Source: Verrucomicrobium sp. BvORR034 (GTDB taxonomy: Bacteria; Verrucomicrobiota; Verrucomicrobiia; Verrucomicrobiales; Verrucomicrobiaceae). Taken from it: a stretch of DNA of 64,000 bases. The stretch is taken from positions 23,210 through 87,209 of the forward strand of contig NZ_BATQ01000183.1 in assembly GCF_000739635.1 (NCBI RefSeq), in the 5' to 3' direction. Below the pieces are notes generated by a model. That model had not been told where the DNA came from. It ran no database searches and saw only the letters and a list, made by a program, of their open reading frames with translations. Each line of letters starts with the position of its first letter. The stretch's first letter is position 1. Below, piece after piece: positions 56,295 through 64,000 of the stretch. Both the position numbers and the translations under genes were made by a program.

Positions 56295-57371
56295 TCATGC
56301 AACATTGTTCCCAGCTGCCTCCCCCGCCCGGAGAGCTGCCGGGACGCCCAGGGAAAAGAAGTAGTTTTTCGTGGAGGCCATGAAGTGAAACATCTTTGTG
56401 TCAGGATGAGCTCCACGAAGTTTCATCGCACCGCGACCAACTCGGTAGTCTTCCGGGAGCGGTCGTGCGCGGCCGGAACTGTGGGCCAGCATGCCGAAGA
56501 GCGTCTGCTCACTCAGGATCGGGATGGTCACGCCCTGATCCTTCATCCGGCCCAGCCACCGCTCGATCACCGCATAGTCCAGGATCTCATCCTTGTTAAA
56601 GGACATCACCCCGGAGTTGAACAACGGCTGGACACGCGTCTCACAGGCGCGCTCCACGCGAGCCTGCAGATCCGGAAGACGAAACTCGGACGCGATGGTC
56701 TCCAGCGGTTCGCGGAAATGCTCATTGTACTGGAGCCCCGTCTCCGGTTGCTCCAGGGCTTCCAGCAGTTCGACCGGACGCGCCACGGTAATGACATCGC
56801 TGTCGAGCATGAGGATGGATCGTGTGCCAGCGGTGCAGCCCAGGTTGAAGAGCTTCAGGGAGAAGTCGAACTGGGTGCGAGCCTCCCGGCAGAGCGGCAG
56901 GCCTTCAAAGTACTGATGGGCGCGGGCATCCGTCTCCTCCCGAGACAGGACTGTGAGACACGGGAACAACGCCTTCAGCCTTGAAGCACTCGCAAAGGTG
57001 AGGGACCCGTCATCATGGACGATGATCTTGTAGGGCAGCTCAACGTATCATACGAAAGACCAGATGGCCCACTCCGCCATGACCACGTGCCCTTCACAGA
57101 GCATCATGTGAATCTCGAACCGGGGCTCGCCTTCCTTCACGGGCAGGCAGGCGAGTTCTTTGCTCAGGCAAAACTCCTGCCGGCGCATGTACTGGTACAG
57201 CGCCCAATACGGCACCCGGGGCCAGCCTGTGTACAGCAGGGCCCCGTGAAAAAGCCTTCTGCCGAGCACATAGCCCCACCTGGGCGTCAGCGCCGCCAGG
57301 CCCTGCTTAAATCGGGACCAGATCCGCTTGGCAGAGCGGACGGAGAGCGGGCTGGCACTTGCTACATTCAC
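56295..57371 (-). pseudogene. Glycosyltransferase gene interrupted by an in-frame TGA
   Basis: Two open stretches in the same frame (57371-57048 and 57047-56295) are separated only by a TGA at 57050-57048. Read through, they give a protein of about 358 residues. The first part ends EIHMMLCEGHVVMAEWAIWSFV; the second continues YVELPYKIIVHDDGSLTFAS, then MLDSDVITV (DxD-type site), FNSGVM and MFHFMAS. The HDDGS and DSD patterns resemble GT-A glycosyltransferases related to the last domain of the 991-residue neighbour. The break falls inside a conserved-looking block, so it is probably a nonsense mutation or sequencing error. Downstream of the stop the same frame stays open for another 42 codons. 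Confidence 0.72.
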
Positions 57372-57542
57372 GGTTCAGAGGCGGATCCTTGATGCCACGG
57401 GTGACACACGGCGGAGAGGCCGAACCGTAGCAAAGGCATGGCCATCCTTCACGCAGGTTTTTTTGGAGCGTGCACTTTCCGGATGGGTTTCCACACCATG
57501 TGGAAAAATAAGAATTATCCGCAAACGCAACCTCCAAAAGAT

Positions 57543-57570
57543 AAGGCCGTCTGGTCTCCCAGACGGCCTT
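57543..57570 (-). terminator. Rho-independent terminator after dxs
   Basis: Perfect 12-bp stem AAGGCCGTCTGG with a 4-base loop, 24 bases beyond the dxs stop. On the minus strand it is followed by ATCTTTTGG; the stem base itself adds TT, giving a usable U-tract. Confidence 0.85.
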
Positions 57571-57593
57571 CCATGGAAACTTCTTGGGAAATC

Positions 57594-59480
57594 CTACTGC
57601 AACAAGGCCAGGATCTTCTCCACCGCCGCTTCAGCCGTCATGCCATGCTTCTTGCGAAGGATGGCAGGAGTGCCGTGCTCAATGAACTCATCCGGCCAGC
57701 CCACGCGGGCCACGGGCGTCTTGATGCCGGCATCGTTGAGGTGCTCGATGACCGCGCAGCCAAAGCCGTTGTGCAGCACATGATCCTCAAAGGTGCAGAC
57801 CACCTTGCACTGTCTGGCGAACTGCTCAATGACCGCCGTGTCCATCGGCTTGATCCAGCGAGGGTTGATCAGGGCGGCATCGATGCCACGGGCTGCAAGC
57901 AACTGCCGCGTCTGCTCTGCCACCTCGAACATGGAGCCGAGGCCGATCAGGGCCACTTGACCTTGCGACTCGACCACTTCGGCCTTGCCGATCTCCAGCA
58001 GGACGGGCTTGTCCTTTGGAGTGGCTCCGGTACCGCTGCCACGAGGATAGCGGATGGCGATGGGACCGCCCTCGTAGTGGGCCATGGTCCAGAGCATGTC
58101 CACGAACTCGTCCTCGTCCTTGGCCTGCATGTGCACGAGATTCGGCACCAGGCGCAGGTAACCGATGTCAAAGAGACCGTGGTGGGTGGGGCCGTCATCA
58201 CCGCTCAGACCGCCGCGGTCCATGCACAGACGCACGGGCAGCTTCTGGATGGCCATGTCATGAATGATCATGTCATAGGCCCGCTGCATGAAGGTGGAGT
58301 AGATCGTAAGGAACGGCTTCAGCCCCTGCGTGGCCAGACCACAGGCAAACAGGGCTGCATGCTCCTCCGCGATGCCCACGTCGAAGTAGCGCTCGGGGAT
58401 CTCCTTCTTGAAAACGCTGAGCCCGGTGCCTCCTGGCATGGCAGCCGTGATGGCCACGATCTTCTGGTCCGCCTTGGCGAAGTCCGTCACGCTGCGCGCA
58501 TAGATCTGCGAGAAGGTGGGCGTGCCACCGGCGATGGCTTCGCCTGTCTCGATCTTGTACTTGCCCAGTCCGTGGAACTTGCCCGGATCTTCCAGCGCTG
58601 GCTTATAACCACGCCCTTTCTCCGTGATGATGTGCAGCAGAACTGGCTCGTTCTGCGTCTTGAGAAACTCAAAAGTTTTGACCAGCAACGGCAGGTCGTG
58701 CCCGTCGATGGGACCGTAGTAGCGGAAGCCAAACTCCTCAAAGATGACGGAGGTGGAGGCGCTGGGCTGGGAGTTGGTCGCCAGGAGGAAGCCCTTGGCG
58801 CTCTCTTCCACCTTGCCCGCCAGACGGCGGATCACCTTGCCCCCGATCATTTCCAGCAGGCCAGCGGCCGTCTGGTGCAGATGGGCATAGGTAGGATGGG
58901 TGGCGATGTGATTGAAGTACTTGGCGAGGGCGCCGACGTTGCGGTCGATGCTCCACTCGTTGTCATTGAGCACCACGATCAGCCGCTTGGTCTGCGCGGC
59001 GGCGTTGTTCAGCGCTTCAAATGTGGGGCCGCAGGTGAAGGCGGCGTCGCCTGCCACACACACCACATGCTCATCAGAACCGCGGAGGTCACGGCCCACG
59101 GCCATGCCCAGAGCGGCAGAAAGGGCGGTACCAGCGTGGCCGGCACCATAGGAGTCATGCTCGCTCTCAGTGCGGAGCAGGAAGCCATTGAGCCCCTCAT
59201 ACTGGCGGATGGTATGAATGCGATCCCAGCGGTGGGTCAGCATCTTGTGCACGTACCCCTGGTGGGCCACGTCAAAGACGAACTTGTCCTTCGGCGTGTC
59301 AAAGACGCGATGCAAGGCCAGAGTCAGCTCCACGACGCCCAGATTGGGCCCCAGGTGCCCGCCGGTTTCCGCCAGGGTGGTGATCAGGGTCTGGCGAATC
59401 CGTTCTGCCAGCTCGGGCAGTTGCTCCTGTGGCAGTGCTTTGAGGTCGGCAGGCGAGTGAATGTCGGGCAGTTCCGGCAT
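57594..59480 (-). CDS. dxs: 1-deoxy-D-xylulose-5-phosphate synthase
   Basis: First enzyme of the MEP isoprenoid pathway: condenses pyruvate and glyceraldehyde-3-phosphate using thiamine diphosphate. 628 aa, standard length. Thiamine-binding and catalytic blocks: GGHLGPNLGVVELTLALH, FDVAHQGYVHKMLTHR, the GDAAFTCGPTFEALN/NDNEWSID metal-binding region, and the transketolase C-terminal part with EEHAALFACGLA and DRGGLSGDDGPTHHG. It lies 32 bases after xseB in the same direction, the conserved xseB-dxs neighbourhood, without ispA. It is followed by a strong terminator. Confidence 0.96.
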   Translation of the reverse strand: MPELPDIHSPADLKALPQEQLPELAERIRQTLITTLAETGGHLGPNLGVVELTLALHRVFDTPKDKFVFDVAHQGYVHKMLTHRWDRIHTIRQYEGLNGFLLRTESEHDSYGAGHAGTALSAALGMAVGRDLRGSDEHVVCVAGDAAFTCGPTFEALNNAAAQTKRLIVVLNDNEWSIDRNVGALAKYFNHIATHPTYAHLHQTAAGLLEMIGGKVIRRLAGKVEESAKGFLLATNSQPSASTSVIFEEFGFRYYGPIDGHDLPLLVKTFEFLKTQNEPVLLHIITEKGRGYKPALEDPGKFHGLGKYKIETGEAIAGGTPTFSQIYARSVTDFAKADQKIVAITAAMPGGTGLSVFKKEIPERYFDVGIAEEHAALFACGLATQGLKPFLTIYSTFMQRAYDMIIHDMAIQKLPVRLCMDRGGLSGDDGPTHHGLFDIGYLRLVPNLVHMQAKDEDEFVDMLWTMAHYEGGPIAIRYPRGSGTGATPKDKPVLLEIGKAEVVESQGQVALIGLGSMFEVAEQTRQLLAARGIDAALINPRWIKPMDTAVIEQFARQCKVVCTFEDHVLHNGFGCAVIEHLNDAGIKTPVARVGWPDEFIEHGTPAILRKKHGMTAEAAVEKILALLQ

Positions 59481-59512
59481 GGCAGTATGATCAAATAAGC
59501 TGGACGGGCGGG

Positions 59513-59884
59513 CTAAAACAATCGGATCTCACCTTCGTTCGACTCTTCTTGGGCCGGTTTTTTTCGTGGGACGCGGGACTTGGGGCTTTCTTCTGACGCT
59601 GGATTGCCAGCAGCTGTGGGAGCTGCGGTCTCCTCCATGGCGGCGAAGTCACTGAGGGAGACCCGGCCACGGCCATCCAGGTCTGCCGTGATCATCTCCA
59701 CCCGCTGGCGGGCACTTTCGATGCGGGAACGGCACTGGCTCAGCAGTCGGGCCCCGCGCTCATAGCTCTGCACCATCTCCTCCAGAGGCATGCGCTCGCT
59801 CTCCAGCGAGGACACAATAGCCTCCAGCGACTCCATCGCTTCTTCAAAGCTAAGGTCTTCAGGGAGGCGTTCTTCTTCGGTCAT
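59513..59884 (-). CDS. xseB: Exodeoxyribonuclease VII small subunit
   Basis: 123 aa. The N-terminal 65 residues are the XseB helical hairpin: LSFEEAMESLEAIVSSLESE, then PLEEMVQSYERGARLLSQCR. With XseA it degrades single-stranded DNA from both ends; the small subunits form spokes on XseA. The tail (about 75-123) is a disordered Pro/Glu/Lys extension longer than in most homologues. The ATG at 59884 was chosen; upstream in-frame codons do not look like XseB. xseA is not in the window. Confidence 0.93.
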   Translation of the reverse strand: MTEEERLPEDLSFEEAMESLEAIVSSLESERMPLEEMVQSYERGARLLSQCRSRIESARQRVEMITADLDGRGRVSLSDFAAMEETAAPTAAGNPASEESPKSRVPRKKPAQEESNEGEIRLF

Positions 59885-59994
59885 GGTGCGGCGAGTCGGA
59901 TACTTTGCCGCTTCGCGCCATCCTCGCAAGCGGAATGCGCTGTCACCTGAGGCCCTCTTTCTCCAACTTGAGAAGGCTCCAGGGAGGCCCCAGC

Positions 59995-61794
59995 CTACTT
60001 GGCGGCCTCCGCCTCCCAGCGTCGGCGGTCCGACATGAAGGCCATCTGCACGAGGAATCGGGTGCCAACGGGCTGCCCGGCCAGAGGGAAGATTTCTTTA
60101 TAGGGAAAGGTTCCCGTGCTCAAAGTGTCCAGGCCTAATCCGATGCCAGACCCGCGGTACACCTCGGGAGCCCAGGCGCGGTACTCGCTGGAGAAGACGT
60201 CGGTCACGTTCGACACCCTGGAAGAAAAGGGGGTGAAGAGCATGCCCGCCACTTCCTCCCCGTGGGCCTTGGAGCGATCCCGCATCTCATTGAACTGGGC
60301 CACCTCCATCGGGAGCCAGACGGCCTTTCGATCTGCGTACCACGCGACAGCCCAGGGCATGTCCGTGTAAACCAGCTCCTTCTCCCCCACAAAATCCCTT
60401 ACTTTGGCGATCCGGTCCGGCAGATAGGGCGGCCAGTGGGCGAACTGCCCTTTATTATAAAGTCCTGCCAGCACCTCGAGGGGCAAAGAACGGGCCATGG
60501 GCAGGATGCTGATCAGCACCGCTGTCACGACGAGAGCATTCTTCCCCCACCACCCAGCATGGGTGAAGCCCAGCCGGGCCCATAGGACGGTGAGAAACGC
60601 CAGACCATAGGCCGCAAACAGCGGGATGAAGATCTGGTGCATCTGGTTTTCATCGAATTCCTTTTCCGGCAGCCCCACGATGCTCATGCCCACCAGCGCC
60701 ATGCCCCACACAATAGCCAGCGCCCAGCGCAGGTTCCTTGTCTCCCCCCTTTTGAACGGGTGGAGCAATGCCAGGAAAAACAGCCCTGCGGGCAGGATGG
60801 AGCCGAGGTGGAGGTAGAGGGTGCCCAACTGGTCGATGAGATTGCTCAGCGTCTTCCGGAGCAGGAAGCCCACATCCACCGGAGGACTGGTGCCAGAAAA
60901 GTCCCGCAGCAGCCAGGTGTCTCCCGGCATCATCAGCGCCGCCTGTAGCATCGCCTTGCTGGAGCCGAGGGCATCTCCACCCACCATTTGATTGCGCCAG
61001 CCCCACGCCGCCAGCACGAGGACGGATGGCAGCAGCACGGCCAGCGCCAGCGCCCGTGGTCGCAGCCAGATGGCCGCAGCCACCGTCAGCCCGAGCATCA
61101 ACCAGAGCGCCATCCAGTGAGTCATCACCATGCAGGCCGTTACCAGGCCCAGCCCCACAGCGTAGCGGGCCACGCCAGGACGCCCCTCCTCCACCGCCTC
61201 CATGGCGCCCACCAGCCAATAGAGCGCCAGATTGAAAAAGAAGAGCAGCATCATGGGGGTGAGCCCGCTGCGCCCCACCTCCCAGAAGTACTGGCACAAC
61301 AACATCAAGATCACCGTCCAGCCCGCAATCCAGGCATCAAACACCCGCTGCACGGTCAGATAAGCAAGGCCGATGGAGGCGACAAAGAGAAGCAGCGACG
61401 CCCCGACGATGACCCGGTCCAGAGGGTAGATCCGCGAGCTCTCCGGAAACTCCCAATGCCCTTTGAAAGCCTGCATCATCGGCACCATGAGCAGTGTGGG
61501 CAGGGGCGGCTGGTGCGTGTCCACCATCTGCTCCAGCGGAGCGTCCTTTCCGGCCTTCAACTGCTGCTGCCACGCGTAAGGCCGGATCAGCTTGGTGTGG
61601 AAGCCGTTCCCCCGTGCGATTTCCCGCGCCACCTGCGCAGCATCCATGGTCGCAGGGGAGGAAATCCCCCGGAAGGTGGCAAAAAGCTGCACAAAGAACA
61701 GCGCCACGAGGACGGCAAAAAAGACCAGCACCACCCCCCACGAAGGTCCGCTAACCCCTCCACTGCGGCTGGTTTGATCTTGGGAGTCCATCAT
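59995..61794 (-). CDS. Polytopic membrane protein, GT-C (PMT/ArnT-like) glycosyltransferase
   Basis: 599 aa with about ten or more transmembrane helices. After TM1 comes an extracytoplasmic loop with TMDAAQVAREIARGNGF, holding the acidic residue typical of GT-C catalytic loops, and HQPPLPTLLMVPMM. The last 160 residues form a soluble extracytoplasmic domain (EKELVYTDMPWAVAWYADRK). Such enzymes move sugars from lipid-phosphate carriers to lipids or proteins. It sits between an NtrC-type regulator gene (91 bases upstream) and xseB. Confidence 0.78.
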   Translation of the reverse strand: MMDSQDQTSRSGGVSGPSWGVVLVFFAVLVALFFVQLFATFRGISSPATMDAAQVAREIARGNGFHTKLIRPYAWQQQLKAGKDAPLEQMVDTHQPPLPTLLMVPMMQAFKGHWEFPESSRIYPLDRVIVGASLLLFVASIGLAYLTVQRVFDAWIAGWTVILMLLCQYFWEVGRSGLTPMMLLFFFNLALYWLVGAMEAVEEGRPGVARYAVGLGLVTACMVMTHWMALWLMLGLTVAAAIWLRPRALALAVLLPSVLVLAAWGWRNQMVGGDALGSSKAMLQAALMMPGDTWLLRDFSGTSPPVDVGFLLRKTLSNLIDQLGTLYLHLGSILPAGLFFLALLHPFKRGETRNLRWALAIVWGMALVGMSIVGLPEKEFDENQMHQIFIPLFAAYGLAFLTVLWARLGFTHAGWWGKNALVVTAVLISILPMARSLPLEVLAGLYNKGQFAHWPPYLPDRIAKVRDFVGEKELVYTDMPWAVAWYADRKAVWLPMEVAQFNEMRDRSKAHGEEVAGMLFTPFSSRVSNVTDVFSSEYRAWAPEVYRGSGIGLGLDTLSTGTFPYKEIFPLAGQPVGTRFLVQMAFMSDRRRWEAEAAK

Positions 61795-61885
61795 CCTGTT
61801 TGCGGAGCGGCTGGTTTTTGGGCCTGACCTGCGGCAAGCATGAACTTGATCCCGCGAAATCCAAGAAAATTTGGCGGAAACAATT

Positions 61886-63319
61886 TCAATCGCCCTGCCG
61901 GCGAATCTTCTTCACGCGGTTCATTTCCTTGAGCTTGCGTTGGAGGGTGCGGCGGCTGAGGCCCAACACCTCCGCCGCTTCGGTTCGGTTGTCACCGGTC
62001 CGCCGCAACGCTTCCTCGATGAGAGCCCGCTCCATTTTTTCCAGGTTCAGATCGTCGCCCAGAGCGGCGCTGCCATGGGCGCCCCCCTCTCCCGCAGGAC
62101 CTGAGACCGCCACGGCGGAGGAGCCAGAGGCCAGCGCAGGCCGGGCGTGGAGGAGATAGCCGGGCAGGTGCTTCAACCCCACCCGCGGGGAATTGCACAT
62201 CACGATGCCGTGCTCCAGAGCCGTGCGCAGTTCGCGCACATTTCCCGGCCAGGAGTAGGCGAGCAGCGCCTGCAGCGCCTCGTCAGACAGCGGCTTGAAC
62301 GGCTTGCCGTTGGCCTTGGCCAGCTCATGCAAAAACGCATCCGCCAGAAGGGGAATATCGCTTTTGCGTTCGCGCAGGGGCGGCAGCTTCACCTGCACCA
62401 CTCGCAGCCGGTAGTAGAGGTCTTCCCGGAACTTGCCCTCTTGCACGAGTTTCCAGAGATCCTTGTTGGTGGCGGCCACCAGACGCACCTCCACCTTGAT
62501 GGGCTTGTTGCCCCCCACCCGCTCGATGGTGTGCTCACCCAGGGCCCGCAGAAGCTTGATCTGGATGTTGGCGTCGATCTCCCCGATCTCATCCAGGAAA
62601 AGCGTGCCTCCATCCGCCAGCTCGAAGCGACCAATGCGCCGCTCCGTGGCCCCGGTGAAGGACCCTTTTTCGTGACCGAAGAGTTCGCTCTCCAGCACGT
62701 TCGCCGCCAGCGCTGCGCAGTGCACGGTCACCAGTTTGGCCGCCGGGCGACCGCTCAGGTGGTGGATGGCCTTGGCCACCAGTTCCTTCCCTGTGCCGCT
62801 CTCGCCCTCGATCAAGACAGTCGCTTTGGTGGGTGCCACCTGCTCGATCACCTCGAACACCGGCTTCATGACCTCGCTCTGGCCCAGAATGCCCTCAATG
62901 GAGAATTTCTTCTCCACCTGGCGTTTCAGCTCGGAGTTCTCTTTCTCCAGCGTCCGGCTGCGGAGCGCCCGTTTGATGAGGATTTCCACCTCATCCAGAT
63001 TCAGGGGCTTCGTGACAAAGTCGTACGCCCCGCGCTTCATCGCCTCCACGGCCGTGTCCACGGAGCCGTAGGCGGTCATCATGATGCAGATGGGCGGGTG
63101 CGACAGCTTCAATGCCTGCCCGATGAGGTCCATCCCGCTCTCCCCGCCTAGGCGCAGATCCGTGAGCATCACATCCACCGGATCCCCTTTCAGGATCTCC
63201 ATCGCCTCGGCGGAGTTGCCCGCCACATAGACGTCGAAATCATCCTCCAGCGACAGCCGCAACCCCTCCCGGGTGTGCTTCTCGTCATCAACAATGAGGA
63301 TGGTGGCAGGCGTGGTCAT
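61886..63319 (-). CDS. Sigma-54-dependent NtrC-family response regulator
   Basis: 477 aa. Receiver domain 1-120 with DD at 11-12, phosphoacceptor Asp54 and Lys104. AAA+ domain from about 142 to 380: Walker A GESGTGKE (172-179), sigma-54 contact loop GSFTGA (219-224, a variant of the usual GAFTGA), Walker B LFLDEIGEID. C-terminal Fis-type helix-turn-helix (NRTEAAEVLGLSRRTLQRKL). It activates sigma-54 promoters on phosphorylation. No sensor kinase gene adjoins it in the window. Confidence 0.95.
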   Translation of the reverse strand: MTTPATILIVDDEKHTREGLRLSLEDDFDVYVAGNSAEAMEILKGDPVDVMLTDLRLGGESGMDLIGQALKLSHPPICIMMTAYGSVDTAVEAMKRGAYDFVTKPLNLDEVEILIKRALRSRTLEKENSELKRQVEKKFSIEGILGQSEVMKPVFEVIEQVAPTKATVLIEGESGTGKELVAKAIHHLSGRPAAKLVTVHCAALAANVLESELFGHEKGSFTGATERRIGRFELADGGTLFLDEIGEIDANIQIKLLRALGEHTIERVGGNKPIKVEVRLVAATNKDLWKLVQEGKFREDLYYRLRVVQVKLPPLRERKSDIPLLADAFLHELAKANGKPFKPLSDEALQALLAYSWPGNVRELRTALEHGIVMCNSPRVGLKHLPGYLLHARPALASGSSAVAVSGPAGEGGAHGSAALGDDLNLEKMERALIEEALRRTGDNRTEAAEVLGLSRRTLQRKLKEMNRVKKIRRQGD

Positions 63320-63879
63320 GCGGGCGCGAACGCGTCAGAATGGCACAAAGCCCGAGAATAGGAGAGGCGTCAAGGCGGGAGATGGTTTCGACGCGAGGAG
63401 AGCAGACCGACAGTAGGCTTGGAGGGTGCTCGCCATGGGGACCGACTTTGCCCAGTCGTTCAGCTGAAGCTCTTCCTCGAAGAGGATGCGGCCATAAGCC
63501 CCACGTTGGCGAGCTTCAGGCGAGCCTACGTGGGGTATGAGGTGGTAGGAAATTCTACTCCGAGGGAGTTGCGGCGGTCTGACTCCCTGCCTCGCCTCTA
63601 AAGCCCCTGGCCTGCCAGCAAGTCTTCCGACTCATCTGGCCAGCAAGGTTGCTCATCCAGATGCCAGCGAGGTGTTGAGGAGCCAGTGGGTCGGAGGTGG
63701 GCTCCATCACCCCCTCCGCTCCCAGGCCGACGGGGACCGTCGGACTACTCCCGCAGCGGTGCCTCGGGTGTAGTCCGGTTGTCCCAACCGGCTCAGTCGC
63801 CGCGGGATGGAAGGCACGAGCTGCGAGTTGATGCGAACTGCAGCCGGCGGGGTGCTTTCAGAAGGAGCTCAACGGTTCC
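63320..63879. other. Non-coding end region with multiple hairpins
   Basis: No convincing gene. Perfect short hairpins include CCGACGG/CCGTCGG (63727-63743), CCGGTTG/CAACCGG (63775-63791), GGACTAC/GTAGTCC (63742-63776) and a nested stem at 63633-63663. GAGTC-GGAA-GACTT, a GNRA-capped hairpin on the minus strand, lies at 63619-63632. A structured RNA or a degraded mobile element end is possible. Confidence 0.4.
63499..63535. repeat. Inverted repeat enclosing a direct repeat
   Basis: CCCCACGT (63499-63506) and ACGTGGGG (63528-63535) flank a 21-base centre containing GGCGAGC twice. It resembles an intergenic palindromic element. Confidence 0.5.
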
Positions 63880-63975
63880 TTGTGACACCATCGACACCCT
63901 TTTAGGCAGTTCACTGAGATAAAGAGAGGGGGTTTATTGGTGTAACATGTAAAAAGGGTGTCGATGGTGTCACAA
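63880..63975. repeat. Perfect 24-bp inverted repeat, 96-bp MITE-like element
   Basis: The left arm (63880-63903) begins TTGTGACACCATCGACACCC and ends TTTT; the right arm (63952-63975) is its exact reverse complement. The 48-base centre is A/G-rich. Each arm contains GGTGTC twice, three bases apart. Such long perfect arms suggest terminal inverted repeats of a small non-autonomous element or a strong cruciform. No clear target-site duplication seen. Confidence 0.65.
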
Positions 63976-64000
63976 AGGGGGGGCTGAGGCAGCGAGGTTG

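Noticed and set aside
57048..57050. TGA read as selenocysteine
   Set aside because: No SECIS-like hairpin directly after it, and glycosyltransferases are not known selenoproteins; nonsense or sequencing error is simpler.
57438..59498. Long plus-strand open frame (686 codons) opposite dxs
   Set aside because: It is the antisense shadow of dxs; composition is His/Gln/Gly-rich and non-protein-like, and dxs is unmistakable.
63601..63840. Cobalamin riboswitch on the minus strand
   Set aside because: Only the GAGTCGGAAGACTT-like 3' hairpin fits. The conserved core (GGGAA, GGTG-AATCC, CCCCGC-ACTGT) is absent and no B12 gene follows.

Overview
The window looks like a chromosomal segment from Verrucomicrobiota, probably Verrucomicrobiaceae-like. 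The main support is a four-gene set (30586-36199) that I recognise as the Verru_Chthon cassette protein families A-D, named for Verrucomicrobium and Chthoniobacter. Further support is a PEP-CTERM protein with autotransporter-associated beta-strand repeats, many secreted or lipoprotein genes, and start codons that mostly lack a Shine-Dalgarno sequence. I saw no rRNA, tRNA, CRISPR array, transposase or phage structural gene.

Layout. 162-7766 (+): a 2096-residue exported TPR protein, a translationally coupled lipoprotein and a PPP-type phosphatase. 7769-10498: a LysR regulator divergent from ilvD. 10514-13286 (-): an AT-richer, tightly overlapping three-gene operon of unknown function; its first protein has a candidate PD-(D/E)XK nuclease core, and a perfect palindrome lies just upstream. 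13377-21114: mixed housekeeping and secreted genes (aminopeptidase P, patatin, SGNH hydrolase, NTF2-like protein, glutathione peroxidase, pectate lyase-like protein, two lipoproteins). 21230-23869: an Lhr-type helicase, followed by 0.7 kb of non-coding DNA with REP-like repeats. 24581-30149: a membrane Ser/Thr kinase downstream of a PEP-CTERM beta-helix protein, then a secreted S1/P1 nuclease.

30586-45827 (+) is the most striking part: twelve colinear, closely spaced or overlapping genes. They encode four prepilin-like proteins in a GspH-I-J-K-like order, a secreted coiled-coil protein, a secreted FAD oxidoreductase carrying the same C-terminal coiled coil, two periplasmic TPR or TPR-like proteins, ExbB, two ExbD proteins, and a TonB-like membrane-anchored VWA protein. 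I read this as a candidate proton-motive-force-driven envelope machine attached to a pseudopilin tip complex.

46125-57371: a 1970-residue Rhs protein with a coupled small membrane-protein gene (candidate immunity), a 991-residue protein with four glycosyltransferase-like domains, a small lipoprotein, and a glycosyltransferase gene broken by an in-frame TGA. 57594-63319 (-): dxs, xseB, a GT-C-like membrane protein and an NtrC-type response regulator. The last 0.7 kb has no convincing gene but carries several hairpins and a perfect 24-bp inverted repeat.
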